Shown here: positions 15,673 to 22,306 of the stretch, in pieces
How the letters are laid out: each line of letters starts with the position of its first letter
Position numbering within the stretch: position 1 is the stretch's first letter
Source: an uncultured Oscillospiraceae bacterium
Lineage (GTDB): Bacteria; Bacillota; Clostridia; Oscillospirales; Ruminococcaceae
NCBI GenBank assembly: GCA_900556525.1
Contig: USOZ01000007.1
Location: 1-22,306, forward strand
DNA: 22,306 nt
Direction: 5' to 3'
Program-made: the position numbers and the translations under genes
Notes under the pieces: generated by a model
What the model was told of the DNA's origin: nothing
Databases searched by the model: none
The model's input: the letters and a program-made list of their open reading frames with translations, nothing else

Positions 15673-16905
15673 ATGAAAAAACGAATGCTCCTGTTCCGGC
15701 GCAAGGGCTTTACTCTCATAGAGTGTCTTATTGCCATTGCGGTGTTCGGTGCCATGGTAATGATTGTTTTCATGATACTGACTCACGCGAGAACACAGAC
15801 CGTAGAAGCTAACAAATCCGAAGAGGATCTCTCAAACCTCATAGGAAACGTTATGGGCGACGAAACCTACAAAAGATACAATAAAGACCACCATGAAACA
15901 AACGGCGAAGATGTTCTGAGCCTTGTTGTTGACGGTTCAGCAACGAATTTCACAATTTCGTATAATGTTGTTGACGGTAATAAAAACTTTGTAAAGTGCC
16001 CGAATGCTGCCTGCGGTCATTATGCAAACAATACCGATTTTATGCTTGAGCCGGACGCTGGCGGAACATTTAAGGCTGTTTCAAAGGCGGACTTTGACCA
16101 GAGCAAAGGGTATGTCTGCCCGAAATGTGAAACAGTGTTTTATGATACGCTCCTTTGTGAGGATTGCGAAGCGACAGCTGATCATAATGATACTACAATG
16201 TTCACTTATCTCCCCACAACGGGCGGATTTATCTGCAACTCCTGCGGCGGTACGGCAGTTCGTCATACAAGTTACAGCAACGGCACAGCGACAGGCGATG
16301 CTTCAATGTCTGTAAGCGGCATGGTTCCGAATGCTATACGATATGGAAAGGTTGATCCGATTTCCGTTACAAAGAATGGAGTAACGGTCGAAAGAAAAAT
16401 CGAAGAGCTTTTCAAGTACAATAACAGCGCAACGGGCGGCGGACAGATATCTTTTTCATTAAGATATGACGCTGCGGCAAACAGCTCGCTCCCCGGAACG
16501 TACACGCTCTCTATCCAGAGTTGGGGTGCGCCTCCGGCTGACGCGGTTAGCGACGATGGCTATTATGAAATGATTGTTGAGCTTCCTCCACACTATGCTG
16601 TAAAGAACTTCACAAAGGTAAACGGCAATGCGGTGCTTTCCGAGCTTAAAAACGGCGACTCAACCAATGAAAAGTGCCGAATTCGTCTGAGAACAAATTC
16701 GGGCGGCGAGTCGAAGTTCACATTCCAGCTTGTGAACTATAAGAGCGGCTTCTCATTTGAATATGACTATAACAGCTCTAATACAAGCGAATGTGGTCTT
16801 GCGGGATACTGGTTTGGCTTAAATCCTTCGGTTACGCCGGATGATGCAGGCTATGTAAAGACATCGACAGTCAGCAAGACTGTTGACTGCCTTGTAAATC
16901 CTTAA
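15673..16905 (+). CDS. Class III prepilin with four Cys-pair (zinc-ribbon-like) knuckles
   Basis: A 410-residue prepilin. The leader RRKG|FTLIE puts the cleavage site after G12 and Glu at mature position 5, followed by the hydrophobic helix (13-37), so it should be processed by the PilD encoded at 17971-19026. The globular region is unusual: C109-x4-C114, C149-x2-C152, C162-x2-C165 and C188-x2-C191, a spacing typical of zinc-ribbon or rubredoxin-like knuckles (VCPKCE, LCEDCE, ICNSCGG). Three further single cysteines lie in the C-terminal half. The rest is beta-rich. The start ATG at 15673 has AAAGGA upstream. Minor-pilin role is inferred from size and operon position. Confidence 0.88.
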   Translation: MKKRMLLFRRKGFTLIECLIAIAVFGAMVMIVFMILTHARTQTVEANKSEEDLSNLIGNVMGDETYKRYNKDHHETNGEDVLSLVVDGSATNFTISYNVVDGNKNFVKCPNAACGHYANNTDFMLEPDAGGTFKAVSKADFDQSKGYVCPKCETVFYDTLLCEDCEATADHNDTTMFTYLPTTGGFICNSCGGTAVRHTSYSNGTATGDASMSVSGMVPNAIRYGKVDPISVTKNGVTVERKIEELFKYNNSATGGGQISFSLRYDAAANSSLPGTYTLSIQSWGAPPADAVSDDGYYEMIVELPPHYAVKNFTKVNGNAVLSELKNGDSTNEKCRIRLRTNSGGESKFTFQLVNYKSGFSFEYDYNSSNTSECGLAGYWFGLNPSVTPDDAGYVKTSTVSKTVDCLVNP

Positions 16906-16917
16906 GGAGGCGCTGCG

Positions 16918-17883
16918 ATGAAAAAACTTATGAAGCTGCGCAATAAAAAAGGTTTTACTTTAGTAGAACTTATTATAGTTATTGCGATCATTGCGATTCT
17001 CCTTGCCTGTGTTGCGGCTTTTGCCGGACCTGTTCAGAAGATAGTGAAATCTTCGGCAGCGAGCGCTGACGCTTTGCAGGTGAACAAGATAATCGGCGAT
17101 TATATCGAAAACCGCCTTGCTTATGCAAGCTATATCGACGTTCATGTCGGAAAAAACGTGAACTCGCTTCAGGGCGATTTAAGCGTTGTCGGAGGTTCGA
17201 CAGGTTTTACGGCTGTTCAAAACAAACTCAACTGCACGGATCCCCAAGTCAGCGGTAATAACTCCAACGGCAAGGCGAAAGGCGGAATGCTTATTTTCCA
17301 TTATGAGGAGAATACCGAAGAGCCTTTTAAGTCCACATATAAGCTGTATGATATCCCGATAGGAACGACCGGCTCGTACAATTCGACCGCTTTTACGGGA
17401 ACAGATCTTAAAGGCGCTGTTTTTGCGGACGGATTTTACCTGAACAACAGCCAGCTTATCATTCTTCCCGAACTGAACGTTGTTCCGAACAGAACAAGAA
17501 ACACGCTTCTTATGCGGCTCGATATTTTTTCGTATAATTTCGATACGGAATATTACGATGAAACCGCGCCGGACGCAGATAATATCTACATAAAGAGCGG
17601 CACGCTTTCAGACTATTATCTTAATTACTACGCCAATGAATTAGCTACTCCCGGAACAGGCAGAGCGATGGCGGAAGCGAATGTTCTCGGTCCGCTCAAC
17701 GTAAAGAAAACGGGCACTCCCGAGGGCGTAGCTTTCCAGCTCCGCAATCTTAATCAGCAGAATAAGATCGAAGTTGATGAAACGACGGGAGCTGTTAAAT
17801 CCTATAACTGGGAATCTCACAACGGCTTCGCCGCAGGCTCCGACGTAATTATCTTCTATTATATCCCGCACTTTGGAAGTTAA
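16918..17883 (+). CDS. Class III prepilin (type IV pilin-like)
   Basis: A 321-residue prepilin with a textbook leader: MKKLMKLRNKKG|FTLVE, cleavage after G12, Glu17 as mature Glu5, then the hydrophobic helix LIIVIAIIAILLACVAAFAG (18-37). The head domain is beta-rich with no obvious known family; it contains a single Cys in the helix and one at about residue 105. It is much larger than a typical PilA (about 150 residues), so whether it is the major pilin or a minor one is unclear. AAGGAGG precedes the ATG, 12 nt after the previous stop. It is the last gene of the operon. Confidence 0.9.
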   Translation: MKKLMKLRNKKGFTLVELIIVIAIIAILLACVAAFAGPVQKIVKSSAASADALQVNKIIGDYIENRLAYASYIDVHVGKNVNSLQGDLSVVGGSTGFTAVQNKLNCTDPQVSGNNSNGKAKGGMLIFHYEENTEEPFKSTYKLYDIPIGTTGSYNSTAFTGTDLKGAVFADGFYLNNSQLIILPELNVVPNRTRNTLLMRLDIFSYNFDTEYYDETAPDADNIYIKSGTLSDYYLNYYANELATPGTGRAMAEANVLGPLNVKKTGTPEGVAFQLRNLNQQNKIEVDETTGAVKSYNWESHNGFAAGSDVIIFYYIPHFGS

Positions 17884-17896
17884 GAAAAACGCAAAA

Positions 17897-17920
17897 GCCC
17901 GGCAGGAAATCCTGTCGGGC
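17897..17920 (-). terminator. Terminator for the prepilin peptidase gene (possibly bidirectional)
   Basis: GCCCGGCAGG / CCTGTCGGGC stem (one G-U pair) with a small AAAT loop. On the minus strand it is followed by TTTTGCGTTTTTC, a good U-rich tail for the gene ending at 17971. On the plus strand it sits 13 nt after the last prepilin stop but lacks a T-tract. Confidence 0.8.
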
Positions 17921-17925
17921 GGCAG

Positions 17926-17956
17926 CGTCAGACACACAGTTCATGTGTGCCTGACG
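17926..17956. other. Second hairpin in the convergent pilus region
   Basis: A 13-bp stem with one A-C mismatch, CGTCAGACACACA / TGTGTGCCTGACG, loop GTTCA. It lies between the terminator-like hairpin and the pilD stop codon. No U-tract; possibly an auxiliary terminator or 3'-end structure for the plus-strand operon. Confidence 0.6.
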
Positions 17957-17970
17957 GTGCTTCTTCTCTA

Positions 17971-19026
17971 TTAAAACAGTCCGAGGTACCAGTTGATTAT
18001 CTGCTTTCCGAAAAGGAAGCCGACCGCGATACCGACGGAAAGATATGGACCGAATACGACCTGCTTCTTGCAGGAAGTCGATTTGATACCGCTTTCATCA
18101 GCGACTATCGAAATGCCGTATTTATCGGCTTCGGACAGCTCCTCGTCAAGGCGTGCGTTCAGCGCGTCAATGTCCGGTGCTTTCGTCCAGAGCTTTTCGT
18201 CTATGCAGTTCTTTTCGACGTCGGATTTTCCCTTAAACATACTTCCGTAGATCACATCGCTTTTACCCGAAACGACCGTACAGCCGTTTTCTCTCTGCTG
18301 TTCGTACCATTCTGCGGCGATTTTAGCGAGTTTTTCGCTGAATTCCTTTTTCGCTCCCTTAGGAACGCACATTAGCTGAATTCCTCCGCCGAGCGCTCCG
18401 AGGCAAATTCCGACAGCCGCCGCAGGAACGATATTCCAGCCGAGCAGAAGTCCCGCCGCAGCCATAAGCTGGACATCTCCGCCGCCCATAGCGCCGAAAA
18501 GCGCAAGCAGTGCGAACGGAACAGCAATGATAACGGCGCCGATAAGGTGGTCGGTCCACGGAACCTGAGGGAAAACGAATATCGAAATTATTCCCAAAAC
18601 TGCTATAATAAGGCTGCAAAGATACGGGATTTGCATATGGTCAATGTCAATTCCGCTCAGAACTATCAGCACGGGGATAAGCACGATTGCAAACAGCATT
18701 TCGGCGCTCAGCCCCAGTACGCATATACACAGCACATACATAAGCGCGGTCGTAAGCTCGACTATCCAGTAGCGTGGTGAGATTTTTGCCTTACAGAAGC
18801 GGCATCTGCCACGTAAAAATATGTAGCTGAAAATAGGAATAAGGTCGATATTTTTCAGCTGCTTTCCGCACGTCCAACAATGGCTGCGCGAGGTGATTAT
18901 CGACTGCTTGAGCGGAGTGCGCAGGATAACCACGTTTAAGAAGCTCCCGATAACCGCTCCGAATATGAACGCCATGGCGATAAACACGACGGTGTACTGA
19001 ACGGGAAGCTCAAAAATACTTATCAT
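17971..19026 (-). CDS. pilD: Prepilin peptidase (A24 family) with an unusual C-terminal insertion
   Basis: Membrane aspartyl protease that cleaves the Lys-Gly|Phe leaders of the prepilins and usually N-methylates them. At 351 residues it has an N-terminal domain with the zinc-binding pairs C50/C53 and C75/C78 (HCWTCG, CRFCK). Catalytic aspartates lie in GIDID (D127) and in the GxGD-type motif GGGD (D184). About eight TM helices are visible. Between LGGGIQL (about 218) and the normally adjacent FGPYLSVG (about 325) is a hydrophilic insertion of about 95 residues, rich in Lys/Glu/Asp. The start ATG at 19026 has AAAGGA upstream. Transcribed convergently to the pilin operon and divergently from pilB. 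Confidence 0.94.
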   Translation of the reverse strand: MISIFELPVQYTVVFIAMAFIFGAVIGSFLNVVILRTPLKQSIITSRSHCWTCGKQLKNIDLIPIFSYIFLRGRCRFCKAKISPRYWIVELTTALMYVLCICVLGLSAEMLFAIVLIPVLIVLSGIDIDHMQIPYLCSLIIAVLGIISIFVFPQVPWTDHLIGAVIIAVPFALLALFGAMGGGDVQLMAAAGLLLGWNIVPAAAVGICLGALGGGIQLMCVPKGAKKEFSEKLAKIAAEWYEQQRENGCTVVSGKSDVIYGSMFKGKSDVEKNCIDEKLWTKAPDIDALNARLDEELSEADKYGISIVADESGIKSTSCKKQVVFGPYLSVGIAVGFLFGKQIINWYLGLF

Positions 19027-19073
19027 AAAAAATCCTTTCCCTGAACGCTTTTCGGTTCAGCCTGTTTTTTATT

Positions 19074-19102
19074 ATTTTAGCATATTTTCTCGGTAATATC
19101 AA
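19074..19102 (-). promoter_or_regulatory. Promoter of the prepilin peptidase gene
   Basis: TTGATA (19102-19097), 17 bp, TAAAAT (19079-19074) on the minus strand, giving a leader of about 40 nt. The leader contains a CTGAAC/GTTCAG hairpin (19041-19060) just before the ribosome site. Confidence 0.75.
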
Positions 19103-19114
19103 CTGTTTTTTCGG

Positions 19115-19142
19115 TTGTATCACATATATCATCAGATATTTT
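19115..19142 (+). promoter_or_regulatory. Possible promoter of pilB-pilT
   Basis: TTGTAT (19115-19120), 16 bp, TATTTT (19137-19142). It is a weak match and would give a very short leader before GGAGG and ATG 19162. No better candidate was seen in the 135-bp divergent region. Confidence 0.35.
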
Positions 19143-19161
19143 AATATATGGAGGTCTACGC

Positions 19162-20850
19162 ATGAATAACGTACCAATAGGTCAAATTCTTCTTGAAAAC
19201 GGTTACATCACCAAGCAGCACCTTGAGGATGCACTCGTAAAGCAGAAGGAGAGCGGCAAGAAGCTCGGCGACACCCTGCTTGAAATGGGCTATGTTTCCG
19301 AAACGCAGCTTGCCCAGGCGCTTTCTCAGAGATTAAAGGTTCCTTTTATCGACCTTACAACGACAAAGATCGAAGCCGAGGCCGTCAAGAAGATACCAGA
19401 GGCTGTTGCAAAGAAAAATACGGTTATTGCATTCAAAATCAATAACGGCAGACTTTACGTTGCAACCAACGACCCTGTAAACTTCTATATTTTTGAAGAA
19501 CTGAAGATCCAGACGGGTATGGAAATCCATGCCATGCTCGCAACAAAGTCGTCTATACTTGAAGCTATCGGAAAGGTTTATTCCGCGAATACCGTTTCTA
19601 ACGTTATGAACGATATTGATAAGGAATATGACGCTAACGAAGCGCTCATGCAGGAGCAGGAGGACGATTCCGAAGAACGTATCGATAACGCGCCGGTAGT
19701 TAAGCTCGTAAACACGATCATCGAGACAGCGTACCGCGAGAGAGCTTCCGATATTCATATCGAGCCGTTTAAGGACAGAACCAGAATCCGTTATCGTATC
19801 GACGGCGAGTGCGTGGAGCAAATGGCGGTAAAGCCCGCGGTACATAATTCCCTTATCACGCGTATAAAAATCCTTGGCGGTATGAATATCGCCGAAAAGC
19901 GTATCCCGCTCGACGGACGTTCCAGCGCCGTTATCGACGGAGTAAACCAGGACCTTCGTATTTCGACGCTTCCTACCGTTTACGGCGAAAAGTGCGTTAT
20001 CCGTCTTCTTGCGACGGGCGATGAAAAGGCAAGAAAGATAACCGACCTCGGTATGACCGACTATAACTACGAAATGTTCAAGCAGATCATTCGCTGCCCG
20101 CATGGAGTTATGCTTGTAACGGGACCTACGGGTTCAGGTAAATCTACGACGCTTTACGCTACGCTCGGCGAGCTTTCAAAGCCGAATGTAAATATAGTAA
20201 CGGCGGAAGACCCGGTCGAAAAGAAAATCGACGGCGTAAACCAGTGTCAGATGAACGAAAAGGCAGGTATGACCTTTGCTGCTGCGCTTCGTTCTATACT
20301 CCGTCAGGACCCGGATATCGTAATGGTCGGAGAAATCCGTGACGGCGAGACTGCCGATATTGCTATCCGTGCCGCTATCACGGGACACCTTGTACTTTCA
20401 ACACTTCATACAAACGACGCGGCTTCGACGATTCTGCGTCTTGTAGATATGGGCGTTGCACCTTACATGGTTGCTTCTTCTCTCGTCGGCGTTATCGCAC
20501 AGCGACTTGTTAAGCTGCTCTGTCCCGACTGCCGTGAGGAAATTACGCTTACTGATCCCGCCGACCTGCGCCTCGTAGGAAAGACCGAGCCGGTAAAAAT
20601 TTATCAGCATCACATTGGCGGCTGCCGCACCTGTCACCACACGGGATATAAGGGAAGAACCGCTATTCACGAAATTATCGTTTCCTCCAATGATATAAAG
20701 GAGCTTATCTCCAGAAACGCTACTGCCGAGGAAATCTGCAATCAGGCAAAAAAGAACGGAACAAGACTGCTGCGTGACAACGTTACCGACATGGTTCTCG
20801 CCGGAGATACGACGATGGACGAGTTGGTAAAGGCAACATACACAGTTTAA
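19162..20850 (+). CDS. pilB: Type IV pilus extension ATPase PilB (GspE/MshE type)
   Basis: Cytoplasmic hexameric ATPase driving pilus extension, 562 residues. The N-terminal domain is MshEN-like: two 24-residue motifs, 5-28 (PIGQILLENG...) and 34-57 (KLGDTLLEMG...), separated by five residues. This is the layout that binds cyclic di-GMP in MshE, but here the first motif starts with Pro instead of Arg. The ATPase core has Walker A GPTGSGKST (321-329), an Asp box TAEDPVE (347-353), Walker B with GEIRD (390-394), and a His box TGHLVLSTLHTN (407-418). The zinc site is CPDC (454-457) and CRTC (488-491). GGAGG lies 7 nt before the ATG. pilT follows 18 nt downstream. Confidence 0.97.
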   Translation: MNNVPIGQILLENGYITKQHLEDALVKQKESGKKLGDTLLEMGYVSETQLAQALSQRLKVPFIDLTTTKIEAEAVKKIPEAVAKKNTVIAFKINNGRLYVATNDPVNFYIFEELKIQTGMEIHAMLATKSSILEAIGKVYSANTVSNVMNDIDKEYDANEALMQEQEDDSEERIDNAPVVKLVNTIIETAYRERASDIHIEPFKDRTRIRYRIDGECVEQMAVKPAVHNSLITRIKILGGMNIAEKRIPLDGRSSAVIDGVNQDLRISTLPTVYGEKCVIRLLATGDEKARKITDLGMTDYNYEMFKQIIRCPHGVMLVTGPTGSGKSTTLYATLGELSKPNVNIVTAEDPVEKKIDGVNQCQMNEKAGMTFAAALRSILRQDPDIVMVGEIRDGETADIAIRAAITGHLVLSTLHTNDAASTILRLVDMGVAPYMVASSLVGVIAQRLVKLLCPDCREEITLTDPADLRLVGKTEPVKIYQHHIGGCRTCHHTGYKGRTAIHEIIVSSNDIKELISRNATAEEICNQAKKNGTRLLRDNVTDMVLAGDTTMDELVKATYTV

Positions 20851-20868
20851 TAAGGAGAGTAAAAAGCT

Positions 20869-21939
20869 ATGACTACCATTGATATAAACGAAATACTTGA
20901 CGAAGCGCGTGCAATGGGCGCATCCGACCTTCATTTTACCGCAGGTCTTCCGCCTATCGTAAGACTTCACGGCAATATCAGAAAAATGTCTGGATATCCC
21001 GACTGCACCGAGCCGATAATTGTAAATGTAATCAACCAGATCACCTCGATAAAGCACAAGCAGACCATTCAGAAAGGTCTTGACGCCGACTTTTCGTATG
21101 TATCGGCTTCGGGTCACAGACACCGTGTCAACGTATACCGCCAGAGAGGTTATCACGCGGTAGCTCTCCGTCTTTTAAGAAACGACATTCCTACGCTCAA
21201 GGATCTGTTTCTTCCCTCGATTCTCGGCGATTTCGCGATGAAGCCCAGAGGGCTCGTGCTTGTAACGGGGCCTACAGGTTCGGGTAAATCGACGACCCTC
21301 GCGGCGATGATAGACCACATTAACCGCCAGAAAAACTGCCACATAATCACTATCGAGGATCCTATCGAATATCTGCACAACCACAAGCAGTCCATGGTAA
21401 ACCAGCGTGAGATCGGCGTCGATGTTGACAGCTTCGCGGGCGCTCTCCGTGCCGCTCTTCGTGAAGACCCTGACGTTATCCTCGTAGGTGAAATGCGTGA
21501 CTTTGAAACTATCAACGCGGCTGTAACGGCGGCTGAAACGGGACACCTCGTACTTTCAACGCTTCATACGACGGGCGCGGCGGAAACTCTCGACCGTATC
21601 ATAGACGTTTACCCGCCTCATTCACAGGGTCAGATCCGTTCACAGCTTGCAAACTCTATGGTCGGCGTAGTTTCGCAGACACTTTGCGCGACCGCAGACG
21701 GCAAGGGACGTGTTGCGGCGCTTGAAATAATGGCTGCGACCGACGCTATCAGCGCGAACATTCGTGAGGGTAAGATATTCCAGATCCCGAGCGCTATTGC
21801 GACCGGTAAGAAAGACGGAATGTTCTCTCTCGACCAGGATCTCGCGCGTCTTGTACGCAACGGTAAGATCACCGACGAGCTTGCGAGAACGAAGTGCCAG
21901 GATCCGGCGGAATACAAGAGATTCCTTACGCTTGGCTAA
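20869..21939 (+). CDS. pilT: Type IV pilus retraction ATPase PilT
   Basis: Cytoplasmic hexameric ATPase powering pilus retraction and twitching-type movement. At 356 residues it has the usual length. It shows a PAS-like N-terminal domain (ASDLHFTAGLPPIVRLHG), Walker A GPTGSGKST (134-142), Asp box TIEDPIEY, and Walker B VILVGEMRD (203-211) with catalytic E208. The His box TGHLVLSTLHTTGA and the C-terminal NIREGK helix, the counterpart of the PilT AIRNLIRE motif, are present. It lacks the CxxC zinc site of PilB, as expected. AAGGAGAG precedes the ATG; it is the second gene after pilB and is followed by a terminator. Confidence 0.96.
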   Translation: MTTIDINEILDEARAMGASDLHFTAGLPPIVRLHGNIRKMSGYPDCTEPIIVNVINQITSIKHKQTIQKGLDADFSYVSASGHRHRVNVYRQRGYHAVALRLLRNDIPTLKDLFLPSILGDFAMKPRGLVLVTGPTGSGKSTTLAAMIDHINRQKNCHIITIEDPIEYLHNHKQSMVNQREIGVDVDSFAGALRAALREDPDVILVGEMRDFETINAAVTAAETGHLVLSTLHTTGAAETLDRIIDVYPPHSQGQIRSQLANSMVGVVSQTLCATADGKGRVAALEIMAATDAISANIREGKIFQIPSAIATGKKDGMFSLDQDLARLVRNGKITDELARTKCQDPAEYKRFLTLG

Positions 21940-21958
21940 AAATAAAATGGATAAAAAG

Positions 21959-21989
21959 ACCGCCTTGGAGAAAGTCCGAGGCGGTTTTT
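21959..21989 (+). terminator. Rho-independent terminator after pilT
   Basis: 11-bp stem (21959-21969 with 21975-21985, one G-U pair), loop GAAAG, followed by TTTTT. A clear intrinsic terminator 20 nt after the pilT stop. Confidence 0.92.
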
Positions 21990-22306
21990 GGGTTGTGTGG
22001 ATTTTTATGTGCAATTTGCGGGGAAATAACAAGCCGCGGCGTTTTGCGGGGAAATTTTGGTTTTGTGGCATGGAGAAAGCCGCGGCGCCCGCCGACGAGG
22101 GGGCGAGAACGGGGAATGAGGGGAGAAGCGCGAGCCCCTTCAGGAGGCGGGTGCAAGACCCGCGCAGCAGTACAGATTCGCAGGCAGGCGGCTTTTGGTA
22201 TGCCGTCATATTTCCCGCCTCAATTAACGCCGCAGTACGGAGAAAGTGCAGCATCTCCACGCAGCGCACGCGCGCGAGCTGCGGCGGATATAATGCTGTT
22301 CGACAT
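21990..22306. other. GC-rich noncoding-looking region with interleaved direct repeats
   Basis: No convincing gene seen in these 317 bp. TTTGCGGGGAAAT occurs at 22015-22027 and 22043-22055, and AAGCCGCGGCG at 22031-22041 and 22077-22087, giving an A-B-A-B order. A hairpin GCGGGT-gcaag-ACCCGC lies at 22147-22163. Minus-strand open frames here are antisense or low-complexity and lack ribosome sites. It may be an intergenic repeat element or a structured RNA. Confidence 0.5.

Noticed and set aside
21965..21980. Resemblance to the RNase P RNA core (GAGAAAGTCCGAG)
   Set aside because: The bases form the loop and 3' arm of a clear intrinsic terminator. No matching ACAGAA core or the other RNase P helices are convincing downstream.
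21640..22269. 209-residue open frame on the minus strand crossing the pilT end
   Set aside because: It runs through the pilT terminator and into low-complexity GC-rich sequence, with no ribosome site or recognisable domain.
1..22306. CRISPR array, tRNA, rRNA, insertion sequence or prophage genes
   Set aside because: No regularly spaced repeats, no tRNA or rRNA signatures, and no transposase, integrase or phage structural motifs were found on either strand.

Overview
The window looks like a low-to-mid GC monoderm Firmicute, most likely a gut or rumen Clostridia member of the Ruminococcus/Oscillospiraceae type. This rests on strong GGAGG ribosome binding sites, consensus TTGACA/TATAAT-type promoters, a clostridial pst-phoU-phoPR gene order, a GH130 mannan-type phosphorylase, and a Gram-positive type IV pilus (T4P) cluster with no secretin or PilP. 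The taxonomic placement is inference from gene content; no marker gene is present.

Left third (1-5970, all minus strand): a phosphate-starvation operon reading pstS, pstC, pstA, pstB, phoU, an OmpR-type response regulator, then the start of its sensor kinase. PstSCAB imports phosphate, PhoU couples transporter state to the kinase, and the two-component pair controls the operon, probably through TTTAC(A/C) boxes upstream of pstS. The left edge is abnormal. The kinase gene folds back on itself at a perfect 32-bp inverted repeat (1-32 and 337-368), which looks like a contig-end chimera.

Middle (5970-9238): divergent from pstS are two small membrane proteins of unknown role, one with a His/Ser/Gly-rich N-terminus and a C-terminal zinc ribbon. 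A convergent, cytoplasmic GH130 glycoside phosphorylase follows, with a near-perfect promoter and a LacI-type operator-like dyad upstream.

Right half (9126-21990): a complete-looking T4P machine in three transcription units. Unit 1 (plus) encodes the platform PilC, a PilM-PilN fusion, PilO, a very large PilX-like prepilin with collagen-like and beta-solenoid-like segments, a prepilin carrying four Cys-pair knuckles, and another class III prepilin. Unit 2 (minus, convergent) is the prepilin peptidase, which has a roughly 95-residue insertion near its C-terminus. Unit 3 (plus, divergent from unit 2) is PilB, with an N-terminal MshEN-type domain, and PilT. PilD would process the prepilins, PilB/PilT would drive extension and retraction through PilC, and PilMN-PilO would form the alignment complex. 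The oversized modular pilins are the most unusual part and suggest an adhesive or sensing appendage, not a simple PilA fibre.

The right edge (21990-22306) is GC-rich sequence with interleaved direct repeats and a small hairpin; no convincing gene was found there.
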